Numbered from the stretch's first letter, positions 23,937 through 31,973 are shown. The stretch: 31,973 nucleotides of DNA from an uncultured Clostridia bacterium (GCA_934120315.1 CAKOTX010000011.1:1-31973), one strand, 5' to 3'. Notes: a model not told the origin generated them from the sequence alone. Program-made: numbers and translations.

Positions 23937-24690
23937 AATGCAAAATATACTAACATTAGAAACTAACAAATATTCAATAAAATTAAATAATTTTGAAGGT
24001 CCATTAGATTTATTATGCCATTTGATAGATAAAAATAAAATGGATATATATGACATAAATTTAAGTGAAATAACAGATCAATATATTGAATTTTTAAATC
24101 AAATGGAGCAAATGAACTTAGAAGTAACAAGCGAATTTTTAGTAATGTCATCAACACTTCTTTATTTAAAGTCAAAACACTTATTGCCAAAAGTAGATGA
24201 AGAAGAGGAAGAAATTACAGAAGAAGAGCTGATTCGTAGAATTATAGAATATAAAAAATATAAAGAAATAACTAAAAAGTTAAAAGAAAACTTTCTAGAA
24301 TATTCAAAAAGATTTTATAGAGGAACAGAAGAAATCGAGTTGCCAAAACAGAAAATAGAAGATGAATATAATAGTGAAATAATACCAGATTTGTATAGAA
24401 AGTTATTACAAAGAAATACAGAAAAAATAAATGAAAATGCAGCAAACATTGAAAAAATAGCAATCACAGAAACATATACAGTTGGGGACAAAGTAAAAGA
24501 AATGTATAGAGCTTTAATTAAATATAAAAAGTTTAATTTTAACAAATTATTTTCAGTTAAAAAACGTAACAAAAATGAAGTAGTAACAGCATTTTCAGGA
24601 TTATTAGAGATGTCTAGAAGAAATAAAGTTATAACAGAACAAGAAGAGATATTTGGTGATATAGAAGTAGAAAAAAATAAAAGAGTTTAA
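23929..24690 (+). CDS. scpA: Segregation and condensation protein A (ScpA kleisin)
   Basis: 253 aa from GTG 23929 (AAAGGA 7 bases before it); an ATG at 23938 is a possible alternative. The kleisin N-terminus is clear: YSIKLNNFEGPLDLLCHLID, then KMDIYDINLSEITDQYIEFL and TSEFLVMSSTLLYLKSKHLL. The middle is acidic (DEEEEEITEEEL), and the C-terminal winged helix ends in VVTAFSGLLEMSRRNKVITE. ScpA bridges the SMC heads together with ScpB. scpB, the usual next gene, is absent here: a DUF2953 gene begins within 50 bases. Confidence 0.95.
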   Translation: MTKMQNILTLETNKYSIKLNNFEGPLDLLCHLIDKNKMDIYDINLSEITDQYIEFLNQMEQMNLEVTSEFLVMSSTLLYLKSKHLLPKVDEEEEEITEEELIRRIIEYKKYKEITKKLKENFLEYSKRFYRGTEEIELPKQKIEDEYNSEIIPDLYRKLLQRNTEKINENAANIEKIAITETYTVGDKVKEMYRALIKYKKFNFNKLFSVKKRNKNEVVTAFSGLLEMSRRNKVITEQEEIFGDIEVEKNKRV

Positions 24691-24738
24691 AAAGCTAAAA
24701 AAGAGGAAAAATAATATTAGAACATAGAGGTGATAATA

Positions 24739-25266
24739 TTGTTTTTCTTTTTTTTATTAGCTATTTTATTGGTAATCATAATAGCAGTACATACAAGTCG
24801 AATAGGCATAGAAGTTGAAGATTTAGTAATAGACACAGAGCAAGAAGAAAAATTAAGTAAAGAAAGCAAGATTTGGGTATATTTAATATTGTTTAAAAAA
24901 ATAAAATTATTTAAGAAAAATGTTTTGGAAATGAAAATGCCTAATTTAAAAATAAAAAGCAAAGATATAGAAATACAAGTTATTGATGCATTAAAAAATA
25001 TAAATGTAGAAATCGAGCAAATTGATTTATCAATACAAATAGGAATTCAAGATGCAGCAGTAACAGCAATTGTAACTGGAATGATATGGACAATATTAGG
25101 TATTGTTATAAAAAAGCAAGGATATGAAGTGGTTCCAATCTATTCAAATAAAAACTTGTTAAAAATCAAATTAAAAGGTATATTTTCAATATATTTGATG
25201 CAATATATATATAAATTAATAAAAAGAAAAATCTTCGAGAAAAAAGTGGAGGTAGAAAATGAGTGA
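24739..25266 (+). CDS. DUF2953 membrane-anchored protein
   Basis: 175 aa from TTG 24739, chosen because AGAGGTGA (24726-24733) is correctly spaced for it; the in-frame GTG at 24730 lies inside that site. One N-terminal membrane helix (FFFFLLAILLVIIIAVH) is followed by a conserved-looking body: INVEIEQIDLSIQIGIQDAA, then TAIVTGMIWTILGIVI, the mark of DUF2953. In Clostridia this family usually sits between scpB and the ytfJ/gerW gene, which fits here, as the next gene overlaps it by 8 bases. A link with sporulation is suggested by position only. Confidence 0.8.
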   Translation: MFFFFLLAILLVIIIAVHTSRIGIEVEDLVIDTEQEEKLSKESKIWVYLILFKKIKLFKKNVLEMKMPNLKIKSKDIEIQVIDALKNINVEIEQIDLSIQIGIQDAAVTAIVTGMIWTILGIVIKKQGYEVVPIYSNKNLLKIKLKGIFSIYLMQYIYKLIKRKIFEKKVEVENE

Positions 25267-25873
25267 ACATCCAATAGAAAGTCTTATGATGACTGCAATG
25301 AGTAGTATACAAGATATGGTTGACGTAAATACGATAATAGGAGAGCCAATTGAAACTCAAAATGGGATAACAATTATTCCAATTTCAAAAGTAAGTTTTG
25401 GATTTGCAGCAGGAGGAAGTGAATTTAGAGGAGAAACATTAAAAGAATATACTAGAAAAGACAAAGATGAAGAAATTGAGTATAAGTTACCATTTGGAGG
25501 AGGAGCTGGCGCAGGAGTATCAATTAATCCAGTGGCATTTTTAGTAGTACAAGAAGGAAATGTAAAACTAATGCCAGTTGACCACGAATCATGCATAGAC
25601 AAATTGTTAGACTATATACCAGATTTAATGCAAAGAATAAATGAAATGTTTAATAAATCAATTCAACAAAAAGAAGAAAAGACAAAAAAGATTATAAATG
25701 AGATGAAAAATAGAAGAATGACATATGAAGAAAAAGAATATGAAGCTAAGAAGCAAGAAGAGAAAAGTGCAGAAGTAAAAAGGCAAGATGAAAAAATCAA
25801 AGAAAATGAGGAAAAGTCTGATTATCAAGAAACAGCTAAGAGATTAGAAGCAGATGGAGATATATTTGAATAA
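25259..25873 (+). CDS. ytfJ: GerW/YtfJ-family sporulation protein with a long charged tail
   Basis: 204 aa. Residues 1-125 are the GerW/YtfJ domain: HPIESLMMTAMSSIQDMVDV (4-23), IGEPIETQNGITIIPISKVS (27-46), FGFAAGGSEF, FGGGAGAGVSINPVAFLVVQ. In B. subtilis YtfJ is a spore protein needed for germination with alanine. Residues 130-204 are an added Lys/Glu-rich, probably coiled-coil tail (KEEKTKKIINEMKNRRMTYE) not seen in the usual about 150-aa members. GGAGG lies 6 bases before the ATG, inside DUF2953. A terminator follows. Confidence 0.9.
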   Translation: MSEHPIESLMMTAMSSIQDMVDVNTIIGEPIETQNGITIIPISKVSFGFAAGGSEFRGETLKEYTRKDKDEEIEYKLPFGGGAGAGVSINPVAFLVVQEGNVKLMPVDHESCIDKLLDYIPDLMQRINEMFNKSIQQKEEKTKKIINEMKNRRMTYEEKEYEAKKQEEKSAEVKRQDEKIKENEEKSDYQETAKRLEADGDIFE

Positions 25874-25876
25874 AAG

Positions 25877-25903
25877 TAGCAAGAAAAACTTGCTATTTTT
25901 TTT
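25877..25903 (+). terminator. Intrinsic terminator of the recX-scpA-gerW operon
   Basis: TAGCAAG (25877-25883) pairs with CTTGCTA (25889-25895) around five As, followed by eight Ts. Confidence 0.9.
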
Positions 25904-25949
25904 CTTTTTTAGTACAATAATGTTGTTTAAAAAAGAAAGGACAAATAAG

Positions 25950-27443
25950 ATGGAAAAAGTAAAAGAAAAATTAAAATCAATAACATTAAAACAATGGCAT
26001 ATTGCACTGATTGTAGTAGGAATAATATTTGTATCATTAGGAGCTTTCCACAATAATTTATGGTTTGACGAATGTTATTCGGCAGGATTAGCAAGACACA
26101 CATTTGGAGAAATTTGGACAATAGGAGGAAATGACGTGCACCCGATATTATATTATTGGATGCTAAGAATAGTATATTTGTTAACTGGTGGTTCAATTAT
26201 GGCATACAAAATCTTTTCAGTTATACCAATAGCAATTATGATAATTCTTGGATACACACATATAAGAAAAGATTTTGGAGAAAAAACAGGATTTATATTT
26301 TCATTTTTATGTGCATTTTTACCAGAAATGGCTCAATATGCAATAGAAGTAAGAATGTATTCATGGGCAATCCTTACAGTAACAGTACTTGCAATATATG
26401 CATATAGACTAACAAAAGAAGATAACACAAAAGATTGGATAATCTTTGGAATATCAAGCTTAATGAGTATATATCTACATTATTATGGATTAATGGCTGC
26501 AGGATTAATAAATGTATTTTTATTAATATATTTGATTGTAAAAAAGAGAAAAAAAGGAATAATTTTTATAGTTTCAATGGGAATTGTGCAAGCAGTTGCA
26601 TATCTACCATGGCTAGTAAATTTTGCTAGACAACTAGGAAATGTATCAAGTGGATATTGGATAGGGTTCTCATTTCCACAAACTCCAATGGAATTGCTAA
26701 GTTCACAATTAGCAGGATATGTTAGAACATCAGGTTATACAGGCTTATTAGTACCAACAGTATTTGCTTTGGAATTATATGGATATATGATATACAAAAC
26801 ATATAAATATGCTAAAGCAAAAGAAAATTTAAATGCATTTAAATGGTCAGTCATTGTATACTTTGCAGTAATACTAGCAGCAATTATAATTACAGCAGTA
26901 ATGAAAACATCAATCTTATATTACAGATATTTATTTGTAATAACAGGATTATACATATTTGCAATAAGCTTTATTTTAAGAAAAGAGCAAAACAAAGTTG
27001 AAATAGTTTCAATACTTTCAGTAATTGCAATATTAGGAATTTATAATAATGTGGGATTAATGCAAGAAAATTATAGCAAGACAAATATGGAACCAATTAA
27101 TTATATGAAAGAAAACGTACAAGAAGGAGATACAATTGCATTCCCAAATTTAGGCGGAGGATTTATAGTGGCTATCCATTTTGTTGACAATCAAGTATAT
27201 TTTTATAATGCTGATAATTGGGGAGTAGAAGAAGCATATAAAGCTTTTGGACCTAATTATGATACAGTTGTAAATAAAGATTTTGTAAAAAAATGTTCAA
27301 ATAGAGTTTGGATTATTGATGATTCAGATGAAAAATTTTATGAAGATTTATTTAAAGGCGAAGGATATAATAAGGTTTCAGAAAAAGAATATTCTACTAA
27401 ATATCATGGATATAATTACAAAATAATGTTAATAGAAAAATAA
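25950..27443 (+). CDS. GT39/ArnT-like membrane glycosyltransferase
   Basis: 497 aa from ATG 25950 (AGAAAGGA upstream); upstream codons in this frame overlap the gerW end and the terminator, so they are not used. A GT-C type protein with about 10-11 membrane helices. After the first helix, LWFDECYSAGLARHTFGEIW holds the catalytic DE motif, and GGNDVHPILYYWMLR is the second conserved loop, as in dolichyl-phosphate-mannose-protein mannosyltransferases and ArnT. The last 90 residues form a soluble outer domain. Such enzymes move sugars from lipid carriers to envelope acceptors; donor and acceptor are unknown here. Confidence 0.85.
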   Translation: MEKVKEKLKSITLKQWHIALIVVGIIFVSLGAFHNNLWFDECYSAGLARHTFGEIWTIGGNDVHPILYYWMLRIVYLLTGGSIMAYKIFSVIPIAIMIILGYTHIRKDFGEKTGFIFSFLCAFLPEMAQYAIEVRMYSWAILTVTVLAIYAYRLTKEDNTKDWIIFGISSLMSIYLHYYGLMAAGLINVFLLIYLIVKKRKKGIIFIVSMGIVQAVAYLPWLVNFARQLGNVSSGYWIGFSFPQTPMELLSSQLAGYVRTSGYTGLLVPTVFALELYGYMIYKTYKYAKAKENLNAFKWSVIVYFAVILAAIIITAVMKTSILYYRYLFVITGLYIFAISFILRKEQNKVEIVSILSVIAILGIYNNVGLMQENYSKTNMEPINYMKENVQEGDTIAFPNLGGGFIVAIHFVDNQVYFYNADNWGVEEAYKAFGPNYDTVVNKDFVKKCSNRVWIIDDSDEKFYEDLFKGEGYNKVSEKEYSTKYHGYNYKIMLIEK

Positions 27444-27449
27444 AAAAAG

Positions 27450-27475
27450 TGGCTTCGTATGAAAGCCATTTTTTT
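27450..27475. terminator. Bidirectional terminator between the glycosyltransferase and rpmE
   Basis: TGGCTT (27450-27455) pairs with AAGCCA (27463-27468). An A-tract precedes and a T-tract follows, so it can serve both convergent genes. Confidence 0.85.
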
Positions 27476-27674
27476 ATTCAAGACCATATTTCTTTTTAAA
27501 TCTGTCAGCTCTACCACCTTTAGTGTCAAGTCTTAAGTTACCTGTCCAGTATGGATGACATTTTGAGCAAACATCTACTTTTAAATCTTTTTTTGTTGAA
27601 CCAACTTCTAAAACATTTCCACATGCACATGTAATTGTTGTTTGGTTATATGTTGGATGTATTCCTTCTTTCAT
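27474..27674 (-). CDS. rpmE: 50S ribosomal protein L31 (zinc-binding form)
   Basis: 66 aa. MKEGIHPTYNQTTITCACGN begins the protein, and CSKCHPYWTGN plus the end GGRADRFKKKYGLE are the L31 signature. The CxC and CxxC pairs show the zinc-binding (RpmE, C+) form. AGAGGTG precedes the ATG on the minus strand. Single gene facing the glycosyltransferase. Confidence 0.97.
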   Translation of the reverse strand: MKEGIHPTYNQTTITCACGNVLEVGSTKKDLKVDVCSKCHPYWTGNLRLDTKGGRADRFKKKYGLE

Positions 27675-27748
27675 GTAAAATTCACCTCTTTCTCAAAACA
27701 GTAATTTTGCCAAATATTATATTAACATATTTGTATTTTTTTTTCAAG

Positions 27749-27919
27749 TTATTTGTCTAAATTTTTATTTTCTTCATTTTCTTGTTGAGTTACATATGTT
27801 GCTGAAGTTTCTAATTCTTTTTTTAATGATAACTTATGTATGCATTTTGTCATAATGTTAAATATACATGCAACTATTAAAATAAAAAAACCAATCTTTT
27901 TCCAATACTTAGCTAACAT
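27749..27919 (-). CDS. Small single-pass membrane protein
   Basis: 56 aa from the ATG at 27919-27917, which has AAAGGAG just upstream on the minus strand. MLAKYWKKIGFFILIVACIF contains a basic start and one membrane helix; the rest is a charged tail (KKELETSATYVTQQENEENK). No family recognised. The good ribosome site and balanced tail suggest a real gene, but no homologue could be checked. Confidence 0.5.
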   Translation of the reverse strand: MLAKYWKKIGFFILIVACIFNIMTKCIHKLSLKKELETSATYVTQQENEENKNLDK

Positions 27920-28048
27920 AATAATCTCCTTTAAAAATTTATACATTACCAATTATACTATATTTAATATATATTTGTCAATAAAATTTGAGATTTTGGG
28001 GTAAAATAATTATAAAAGAATGAGAAATTTTGTGAAGGAGAAGGTTAA

Positions 28049-28696
28049 ATGAAAAAAATTGCTATAAGTCTAATAATAATTGCAGTAACAATAACTGGAG
28101 GTGTGATAGCTTGGAATCTCTGGGATTCGAATAATAATAAACAAGCACAAACTAATACTTCAAATTATCAAGCTCAAAGAAGTAGTACAAATACATCTAG
28201 CAATAGCACAAATACAAATATTACAAATCCAGTGCCACAAAAGGAAACAGAAATAGCTACATTTTCAACTAAAATTCATAATAAAGATCCTAAGAGACAA
28301 AATAATGTAACAATTACTTGTAATAACTTGTCAAGTACTGAAATAAAATCAGGAGAGACATTTTCTTTTTGTGAGATTGTAGGAAAAGCAACTACTGAAA
28401 AGGGATACCAAGAGGCAGATATCTTTGTGAATGGTGAAAAAAAGCAAGGCCTTGGCGGAGGAAATTGTCAGGTGAGTACGACATTGTATAATGCAGTATT
28501 GCAAGTTCCTGAGTTAGAAGTATTGGAAAGACATCAGCATAGTGCACATGTGCCATATATAAAAGATGGTCAAGATGCAGCAGTCTCATATGGTGCATAT
28601 GATTTCAAATTTAAAAATAATACGGCAAACACCATAAAAATAGTAATGGAAAATACAGAAAATGATATTACGGCTAAAATATTAAAAATAGAATAA
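28049..28696 (+). CDS. VanW-family protein, secreted or membrane-anchored
   Basis: 215 aa. Residues 5-24 are a signal anchor, then a Ser/Thr/Asn-rich linker to about 65. The VanW domain covers about 68-210: SGETFSFCEIVGKATTEKGY, then the hallmark LGGGNCQVSTTLYNAVLQVP, ERHQHSAHVPYIKDGQDAAV and FKFKNNTANTIKIV. VanW is named from vancomycin-resistance clusters, but most members are stand-alone envelope proteins of unknown role; nothing here points to glycopeptide resistance. AAGGAGAAGG precedes the ATG. Converges on ylbJ. Confidence 0.92.
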   Translation: MKKIAISLIIIAVTITGGVIAWNLWDSNNNKQAQTNTSNYQAQRSSTNTSSNSTNTNITNPVPQKETEIATFSTKIHNKDPKRQNNVTITCNNLSSTEIKSGETFSFCEIVGKATTEKGYQEADIFVNGEKKQGLGGGNCQVSTTLYNAVLQVPELEVLERHQHSAHVPYIKDGQDAAVSYGAYDFKFKNNTANTIKIVMENTENDITAKILKIE

Positions 28697-28721
28697 AATA
28701 GGGCACATTGAGTGTCCTATT
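28697..28721. terminator. Terminator between vanW-like and ylbJ
   Basis: AATAGGGCAC (28697-28706) pairs with GTGTCCTATT (28712-28721), one G-T pair, 5-base loop. It may work in both directions. Confidence 0.7.
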
Positions 28722-28725
28722 AATT

Positions 28726-29766
28726 TTATAAATTAAAATTAAAATATTGTAAAAATAAAAAAGTATAAAATGCAGAAAAACAAGCATGTAGCAATTTACC
28801 TAAAATATAAGGTTTGATAGATAAATCAGTTTTAGAGATAACACTCCAAACTTGTAACAAGACAGAAATACCACCAAATCCAAGCAAAAAAGAAGCAAGA
28901 ATAATATTAATAGATAAATGTTTTTCAGTTATATTGCAAATCATATTAAGACCATTAGTTAATTCTAAAATTCCACAAGAAAAGCCTTTACAAAATTTTG
29001 TAGGGATGTGCAAAAAGCTAAATATAGGAGATAATAAATCAGCAAAAACATTTAATAAATGACTAGTGTTTAAAATTGAAATTACAACTGAAAATAACAC
29101 AACAAAACCGCCAATCAATAAAATAGTATTAATTGAATTTGAGATGCTATTTCCTATAATTCCGCCTAAATTAGATAGTGTAAGATTTTCTTTAGATGAA
29201 ATGTATTTAGTGGAATTAGATATGTACGAATTTTTGTTATATTTCCAAAATCTAAAAACTATTCCAACAGTGATAGATGCAAGAAGATGAGTAATAAGTA
29301 AGATAAAGCCAATGGTAGAATTAGCAAACATACTTATACCAACAGTTCCAACAATAAATAAAGGACCAGAATTGTTGGTAAAACTTAAAAGACGTTCACA
29401 TTCTTCTTTAGTACAGATATTATTTGTTCTAAAATCAGCAGCAATCTTTGCACCTATAGGATATCCACTAATAATTCCCATAATAAAAGCAAAGCTTCCT
29501 TCACCACGAATATTAAAAACAGGCTTCATAAATCTATTTAAAAGTTTTCCAAGATAATATGTGAATGGTGTATGAGAAAGAAGTTCTGTTGCCACAAAAA
29601 AAGGAAATAAAGATGGGACAATAGAATTTGCCCACAAAGTTAAACCTTTTTTGGCAGCAGATAAATTGCTAGTGGAAAATAAAATAAGGCAAATAGTAAA
29701 CAAGGTTAATATAAAAGGCAATAATAATTTTTTGATTTTAAAAATATAAAAATAACTTTTTTTCAT
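28726..29766 (-). CDS. ylbJ: Sporulation integral membrane protein YlbJ
   Basis: 346 aa with about eight membrane helices. Conserved YlbJ features are present: ANSIVPSLFPFFVATELLSH near residue 46, GIISGYPIGAKIAADF near 97, and ERLLSFTNNSGPLFIVGTVG near 124. These are also found in the nucleoside-recognition (Gate) fold. In B. subtilis YlbJ is required for spore formation at the cortex stage and is under the mother-cell sigma factor. A ribosome site GAGGTGTG is upstream on the minus strand. Divergent from the metalloprotease gene at 29923. Confidence 0.92.
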   Translation of the reverse strand: MKKSYFYIFKIKKLLLPFILTLFTICLILFSTSNLSAAKKGLTLWANSIVPSLFPFFVATELLSHTPFTYYLGKLLNRFMKPVFNIRGEGSFAFIMGIISGYPIGAKIAADFRTNNICTKEECERLLSFTNNSGPLFIVGTVGISMFANSTIGFILLITHLLASITVGIVFRFWKYNKNSYISNSTKYISSKENLTLSNLGGIIGNSISNSINTILLIGGFVVLFSVVISILNTSHLLNVFADLLSPIFSFLHIPTKFCKGFSCGILELTNGLNMICNITEKHLSINIILASFLLGFGGISVLLQVWSVISKTDLSIKPYILGKLLHACFSAFYTFLFLQYFNFNL

Positions 29767-29810
29767 GTCACACCTCTATAAAATCTATGCAAAACAAGCT
29801 AAAAATATGT

Positions 29811-29900
29811 TTCGAAAAAATGTTCGAAAATTTTGTGAAAAAGTATTGACAAAATGAAAATTAGGATATAAAATAGGAACAGAAAAACGAACAAGAGTTC
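29811..29900 (+). promoter_or_regulatory. Promoter of the YgjP-like protease with two SOS/LexA-like sites
   Basis: TTGACA (29846-29851), a 17-base spacer and TAAAAT (29869-29874). GAAC-AAGA-GTTC at 29889-29900, with a C before it, is a full LexA (DinR) type box just downstream of the start of transcription. Upstream of the -35 box lies TTCGAAAAAATGTTCGAA (29811-29828). The element GAAAAAATGTTCG is also found at the same relative place before recN (19736-19748), so the two genes share an operator layout. Confidence 0.6.
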
Positions 29901-29922
29901 AAATGATGAGGAGGAAAATAAA

Positions 29923-30606
29923 ATGAGTATATTTGGAAGAAAAGAAAATGTAATAACATACACTGTAAATAAGGCAGTAAACAGAAATATGTATATAACA
30001 GTTCAAAATGGTGAAGTTGTTGTAAATGCACCATGGTATTTTACATCAAATAAAATTCAACAAATAGTTCAAGAAAAGAAAAATTGGATCTTAAGCAAAA
30101 TGCAAGAATATGAAGAAAATCTTTCAAATATACAATCAGTAAAGATTTTTGGAAAAAACTATGATGTACAAGTAGAATACAAAAACATAAAAGCACCAGA
30201 ATTGAATTTAAGAGAAAATTATAAGATAGAAATAATCTTACCAGCAAAATATAAAAAGGTTGGAAATGAACAAATCTTAAAAATGTCAATAGAAAAAATG
30301 TATGAACAAATAGCAAATACAGAAATAGAAGATATAATGGAGAAAACAAGAAAAATGTTAGGAATAGCTCCAGAAGATTATGAAATAAGAAAAATGGAAA
30401 AAACATTAGGAAAATGTGAAGATGGAAAAATCACAATAGCTCCTGAACTAATGCAATATAAAAGAGAAGTAATAGAATATGTAGTTACACATGAATTCTG
30501 CCATTTAAAATATAAAACACATGGAAAAAGATTCTACCAAATTATAGAAAAATATATTCCAGAATATAAAAAATACGAAAGAGAAATTCAAGGATTTGAA
30601 TATTAA
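29923..30606 (+). CDS. YgjP-type (DUF45) zinc metallopeptidase
   Basis: 227 aa, cytosolic. The C-terminal third holds the zincin active site HEFCH (190-194) and the third ligand H200 in KTHGKRF, with YVVTHEFCHLKYKTHGKRFY around it. The N-terminal part (15-115) is the beta-rich YgjP region (VVVNAPWYFTSNKIQQIVQE). The usual RWGSC block before the active site is changed to TLGKC (161-165). The family is related to WLM/SprT-like proteases, some of which digest DNA-protein crosslinks. GAGGAGG lies before the ATG. The SOS-like box upstream suggests damage induction. Confidence 0.85.
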   Translation: MSIFGRKENVITYTVNKAVNRNMYITVQNGEVVVNAPWYFTSNKIQQIVQEKKNWILSKMQEYEENLSNIQSVKIFGKNYDVQVEYKNIKAPELNLRENYKIEIILPAKYKKVGNEQILKMSIEKMYEQIANTEIEDIMEKTRKMLGIAPEDYEIRKMEKTLGKCEDGKITIAPELMQYKREVIEYVVTHEFCHLKYKTHGKRFYQIIEKYIPEYKKYEREIQGFEY

Positions 30607-30613
30607 AATAAAT

Positions 30614-30645
30614 AAAAATTTGCAATATAATAGTTGCAAATTTTT
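30614..30645 (+). terminator. Intrinsic terminator after the YgjP-like gene
   Basis: A perfect 12-bp stem, AAAAATTTGCAA (30614-30625) with TTGCAAATTTTT (30634-30645), ending in Ts. Confidence 0.85.
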
Positions 30646-30694
30646 GTTTAATATGTTAAGATAATTTGCGGTAGAAGTACTATAATTTTATAAT

Positions 30695-30769
30695 TGGGGC
30701 ATCGCCAAGCGGTAAGGCATCGGACTCTGACTCCGACATTCCTGTGTTCGAATCACAGTGCCCCAGCCA
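30695..30769 (+). tRNA. tRNA-Gln (anticodon CTG)
   Basis: 75 bases with encoded CCA. The acceptor stem TGGGGCA pairs with TGCCCCA. The D arm is GCC...GGC, the anticodon stem TCGGA/TCCGA encloses CTCTGAC with anticodon CTG (30727-30729), and the T arm CTGTG-TTCGAAT-CACAG is perfect. It reads CAG. A TATAAT at 30681-30686 lies just upstream as a probable -10 box; no clear -35 box was found. No other tRNA is adjacent. Confidence 0.95.
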
Positions 30770-30890
30770 AATTTTCAAAAATATTTTAATTTTTAATTCT
30801 TGATAGTTTTATCTATAAATTTAAATAACTAATAAAAATTCCAATAAAAAATAAGTTATAATAAAGAAAATTAATTAAAGGAGAGCTTAT

Positions 30891-31973
30891 ATGCAATCAG
30901 AAACAAATAGAATAGAAAACAAAGAGCAACTAAATGAAGAATTTGAACAAGAAGTTATTGCATTTCTTAATTACAAAGAAGGTGGAATAATTTATATTGG
31001 CATTAATAAAAATGGACAAGCGGTTGGTATTAAAGATGTTGATTTAACTCAGTTACAAATTAAGGATAGAATAAAAAATAATATACAACCATCTACTTTA
31101 GGCTTATTTGATGTAACGGTTGAAACAATAGATAATAAAGTAGTAATAAAAGTTATAATATCAAGTGGAACAGAAAAGCCTTATTATTTAAGAAAAAGAG
31201 GAAGAACGCCAGAGGGGTGTTATATTAGAGTTGGAAGTAGCAAAGAACGAATGACCGAGAGAATGATTGAAGAAATGTTTACTAGACGAATAAAAAATTC
31301 TTTAAAAGAAATAGAGTCTCCTAGACAAGATTTAACATTTAGACAGTTGAAAATTCATTATGAAGGGAATGGAATGATTTTAAATGATAATTTTGCTAGA
31401 AATCTAAATTTATTAACTGATGAAGGAAAATATAACTATAATGCTTATTTGCTTGCTGATGAAAATAATATATCAATAAAACTTGTTAAATATTTGGGAA
31501 CAAACAAAATGGAATTAATAGAAAACCAAGAATATGGTTATTGTTGTTTAATAACTGCTACCCAAAGAATTTTAGATAGGCTTACAGCGGAAAATACTGT
31601 TTATGCAAAAATTGAATACAATGGCAGAAAAGAAGTAGAAATGATAGATAGTAAAGCATTAAAAGAAGCTGTTATAAATGCAATGGTACATAGTGATTAT
31701 ACTTTAAGTACAACACCAATAATTGAACTTTATTCTGATAGAATTGAAATTACATCAGGCGGAGGACTACCACAAGGCTTATCACAAGAAGAATTTTTAG
31801 AAGGTGTAACTGCTCCAAGAAACAAAGAACTTATTAGAGTGTTTAAAGATGTGGATTTAATCGAAAATATAGGTTCTGGAGTACTTAGAATATTAGATGC
31901 TTATGATAAAAGTTGTTTTAAATTTATGGAACATTTTTTAAGAGTGTCTTTTAAATATAAAGAAAATCCATTT
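30891..31973 (+). CDS. AlbA_2 domain ATP-binding protein (partial, C-terminus outside window)
   Basis: 361 codons are visible, open to the window edge. AAAGGAGA lies 6 bases before the ATG. Residues 10-125 form an AlbA_2/Schlafen-like domain: FEQEVIAFLNYKEGGIIYIG, then INKNGQAVGIKD and GRTPEGCYIRVGSSKERMTE. From about 260 a GHKL-type ATP-binding domain (HATPase_c_4) begins: LKEAVINAMVHSDYTLSTTP, then IELYSDRIEITSGGGLPQGL and LIENIGSGVLRILDAY. Such proteins are often called transcriptional regulators or linked with phage defence, but the role here is unknown. The missing end would normally hold a winged-helix domain. Confidence 0.85.
   Translation, partial: MQSETNRIENKEQLNEEFEQEVIAFLNYKEGGIIYIGINKNGQAVGIKDVDLTQLQIKDRIKNNIQPSTLGLFDVTVETIDNKVVIKVIISSGTEKPYYLRKRGRTPEGCYIRVGSSKERMTERMIEEMFTRRIKNSLKEIESPRQDLTFRQLKIHYEGNGMILNDNFARNLNLLTDEGKYNYNAYLLADENNISIKLVKYLGTNKMELIENQEYGYCCLITATQRILDRLTAENTVYAKIEYNGRKEVEMIDSKALKEAVINAMVHSDYTLSTTPIIELYSDRIEITSGGGLPQGLSQEEFLEGVTAPRNKELIRVFKDVDLIENIGSGVLRILDAYDKSCFKFMEHFLRVSFKYKENPF

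Noticed and set aside
26156..26629. Two small plus-strand frames inside the glycosyltransferase gene
   Set aside because: Out-of-frame shadows of a clear long gene, with Asn/Ile-rich nonsense composition.
28049..28696. Vancomycin resistance determinant
   Set aside because: Only a VanW-like domain is present; no vanA/H/X/R/S-type genes are nearby, and most VanW proteins are not resistance genes.
28814..29557. Three plus-strand open frames opposite ylbJ
   Set aside because: Antisense to the conserved YlbJ protein; no ribosome sites or recognisable families.

Overview
The window is a 32-kb piece of a very AT-rich genome with A-ending codons, strong Shine-Dalgarno sites, sigma-A type promoters with 17-base spacers, and sporulation genes (ylbJ, a GerW/YtfJ gene). 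This suggests a spore-forming member of the Clostridia, probably an uncultured gut lineage. The species cannot be named from the sequence alone.

Layout. 1-4453 is accessory: a partial HxlR regulator divergent from a metallo-beta-lactamase-like protein, a Zn-macrodomain/SirTM sirtuin ADP-ribosylation pair, and an AbiEi/AbiEii toxin-antitoxin pair. 4508-7680 holds an unusual ECF sigma factor fused to a membrane anchor and a serpin-like outer domain, an O6-alkylguanine repair protein, and a pyrophosphatase-like/VOC fusion. 7700-9553 is a decay zone: remnants of a cupin, an aldo/keto reductase tail behind a MerR-type promoter and a gutted larC surround an intact DUF362 gene. 9592-11279 is the most striking part: a secreted protein whose C-terminal lectin/FGE-type domain ends in a GC-rich, NNY-codon block typical of a diversity-generating retroelement (DGR) variable region. 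No reverse transcriptase or template repeat is visible here.

11356-17481 carries a MATE-kinase fusion, an undecaprenol kinase-like DgkA, an Mbeg1-like lipase, an ECF sigma/zinc-finger anti-sigma pair and a serine hydrolase. 17490-21459 is DNA repair: uvrB (broken by one inserted base in Walker A), a structured ncRNA with its own promoter and terminator, and recN behind SOS-like boxes. 21456-23338 holds small genes, smpB and a 264-bp near-complete palindrome. 23478-27443 runs recX, scpA, DUF2953, gerW-like, and a GT39-like membrane glycosyltransferase. 27474-31973 has rpmE, a small membrane protein, vanW-like, ylbJ, a YgjP-type metalloprotease behind a strong SOS-like box, tRNA-Gln(CTG), and a partial AlbA_2 ATP-binding protein.

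Themes. Stress and defence (SirTM/macro, AbiE, AlbA_2), SOS/DNA repair (uvrB, recN, recX, ogt, the YgjP protease) and envelope sensing (two ECF systems, VanW-like, the variable surface protein) dominate. The strongest leads are the orphan DGR target, the sigma/serpin-like receptor, the long palindrome, the unassigned ncRNA, and the shared operator layout of recN and the YgjP protease.
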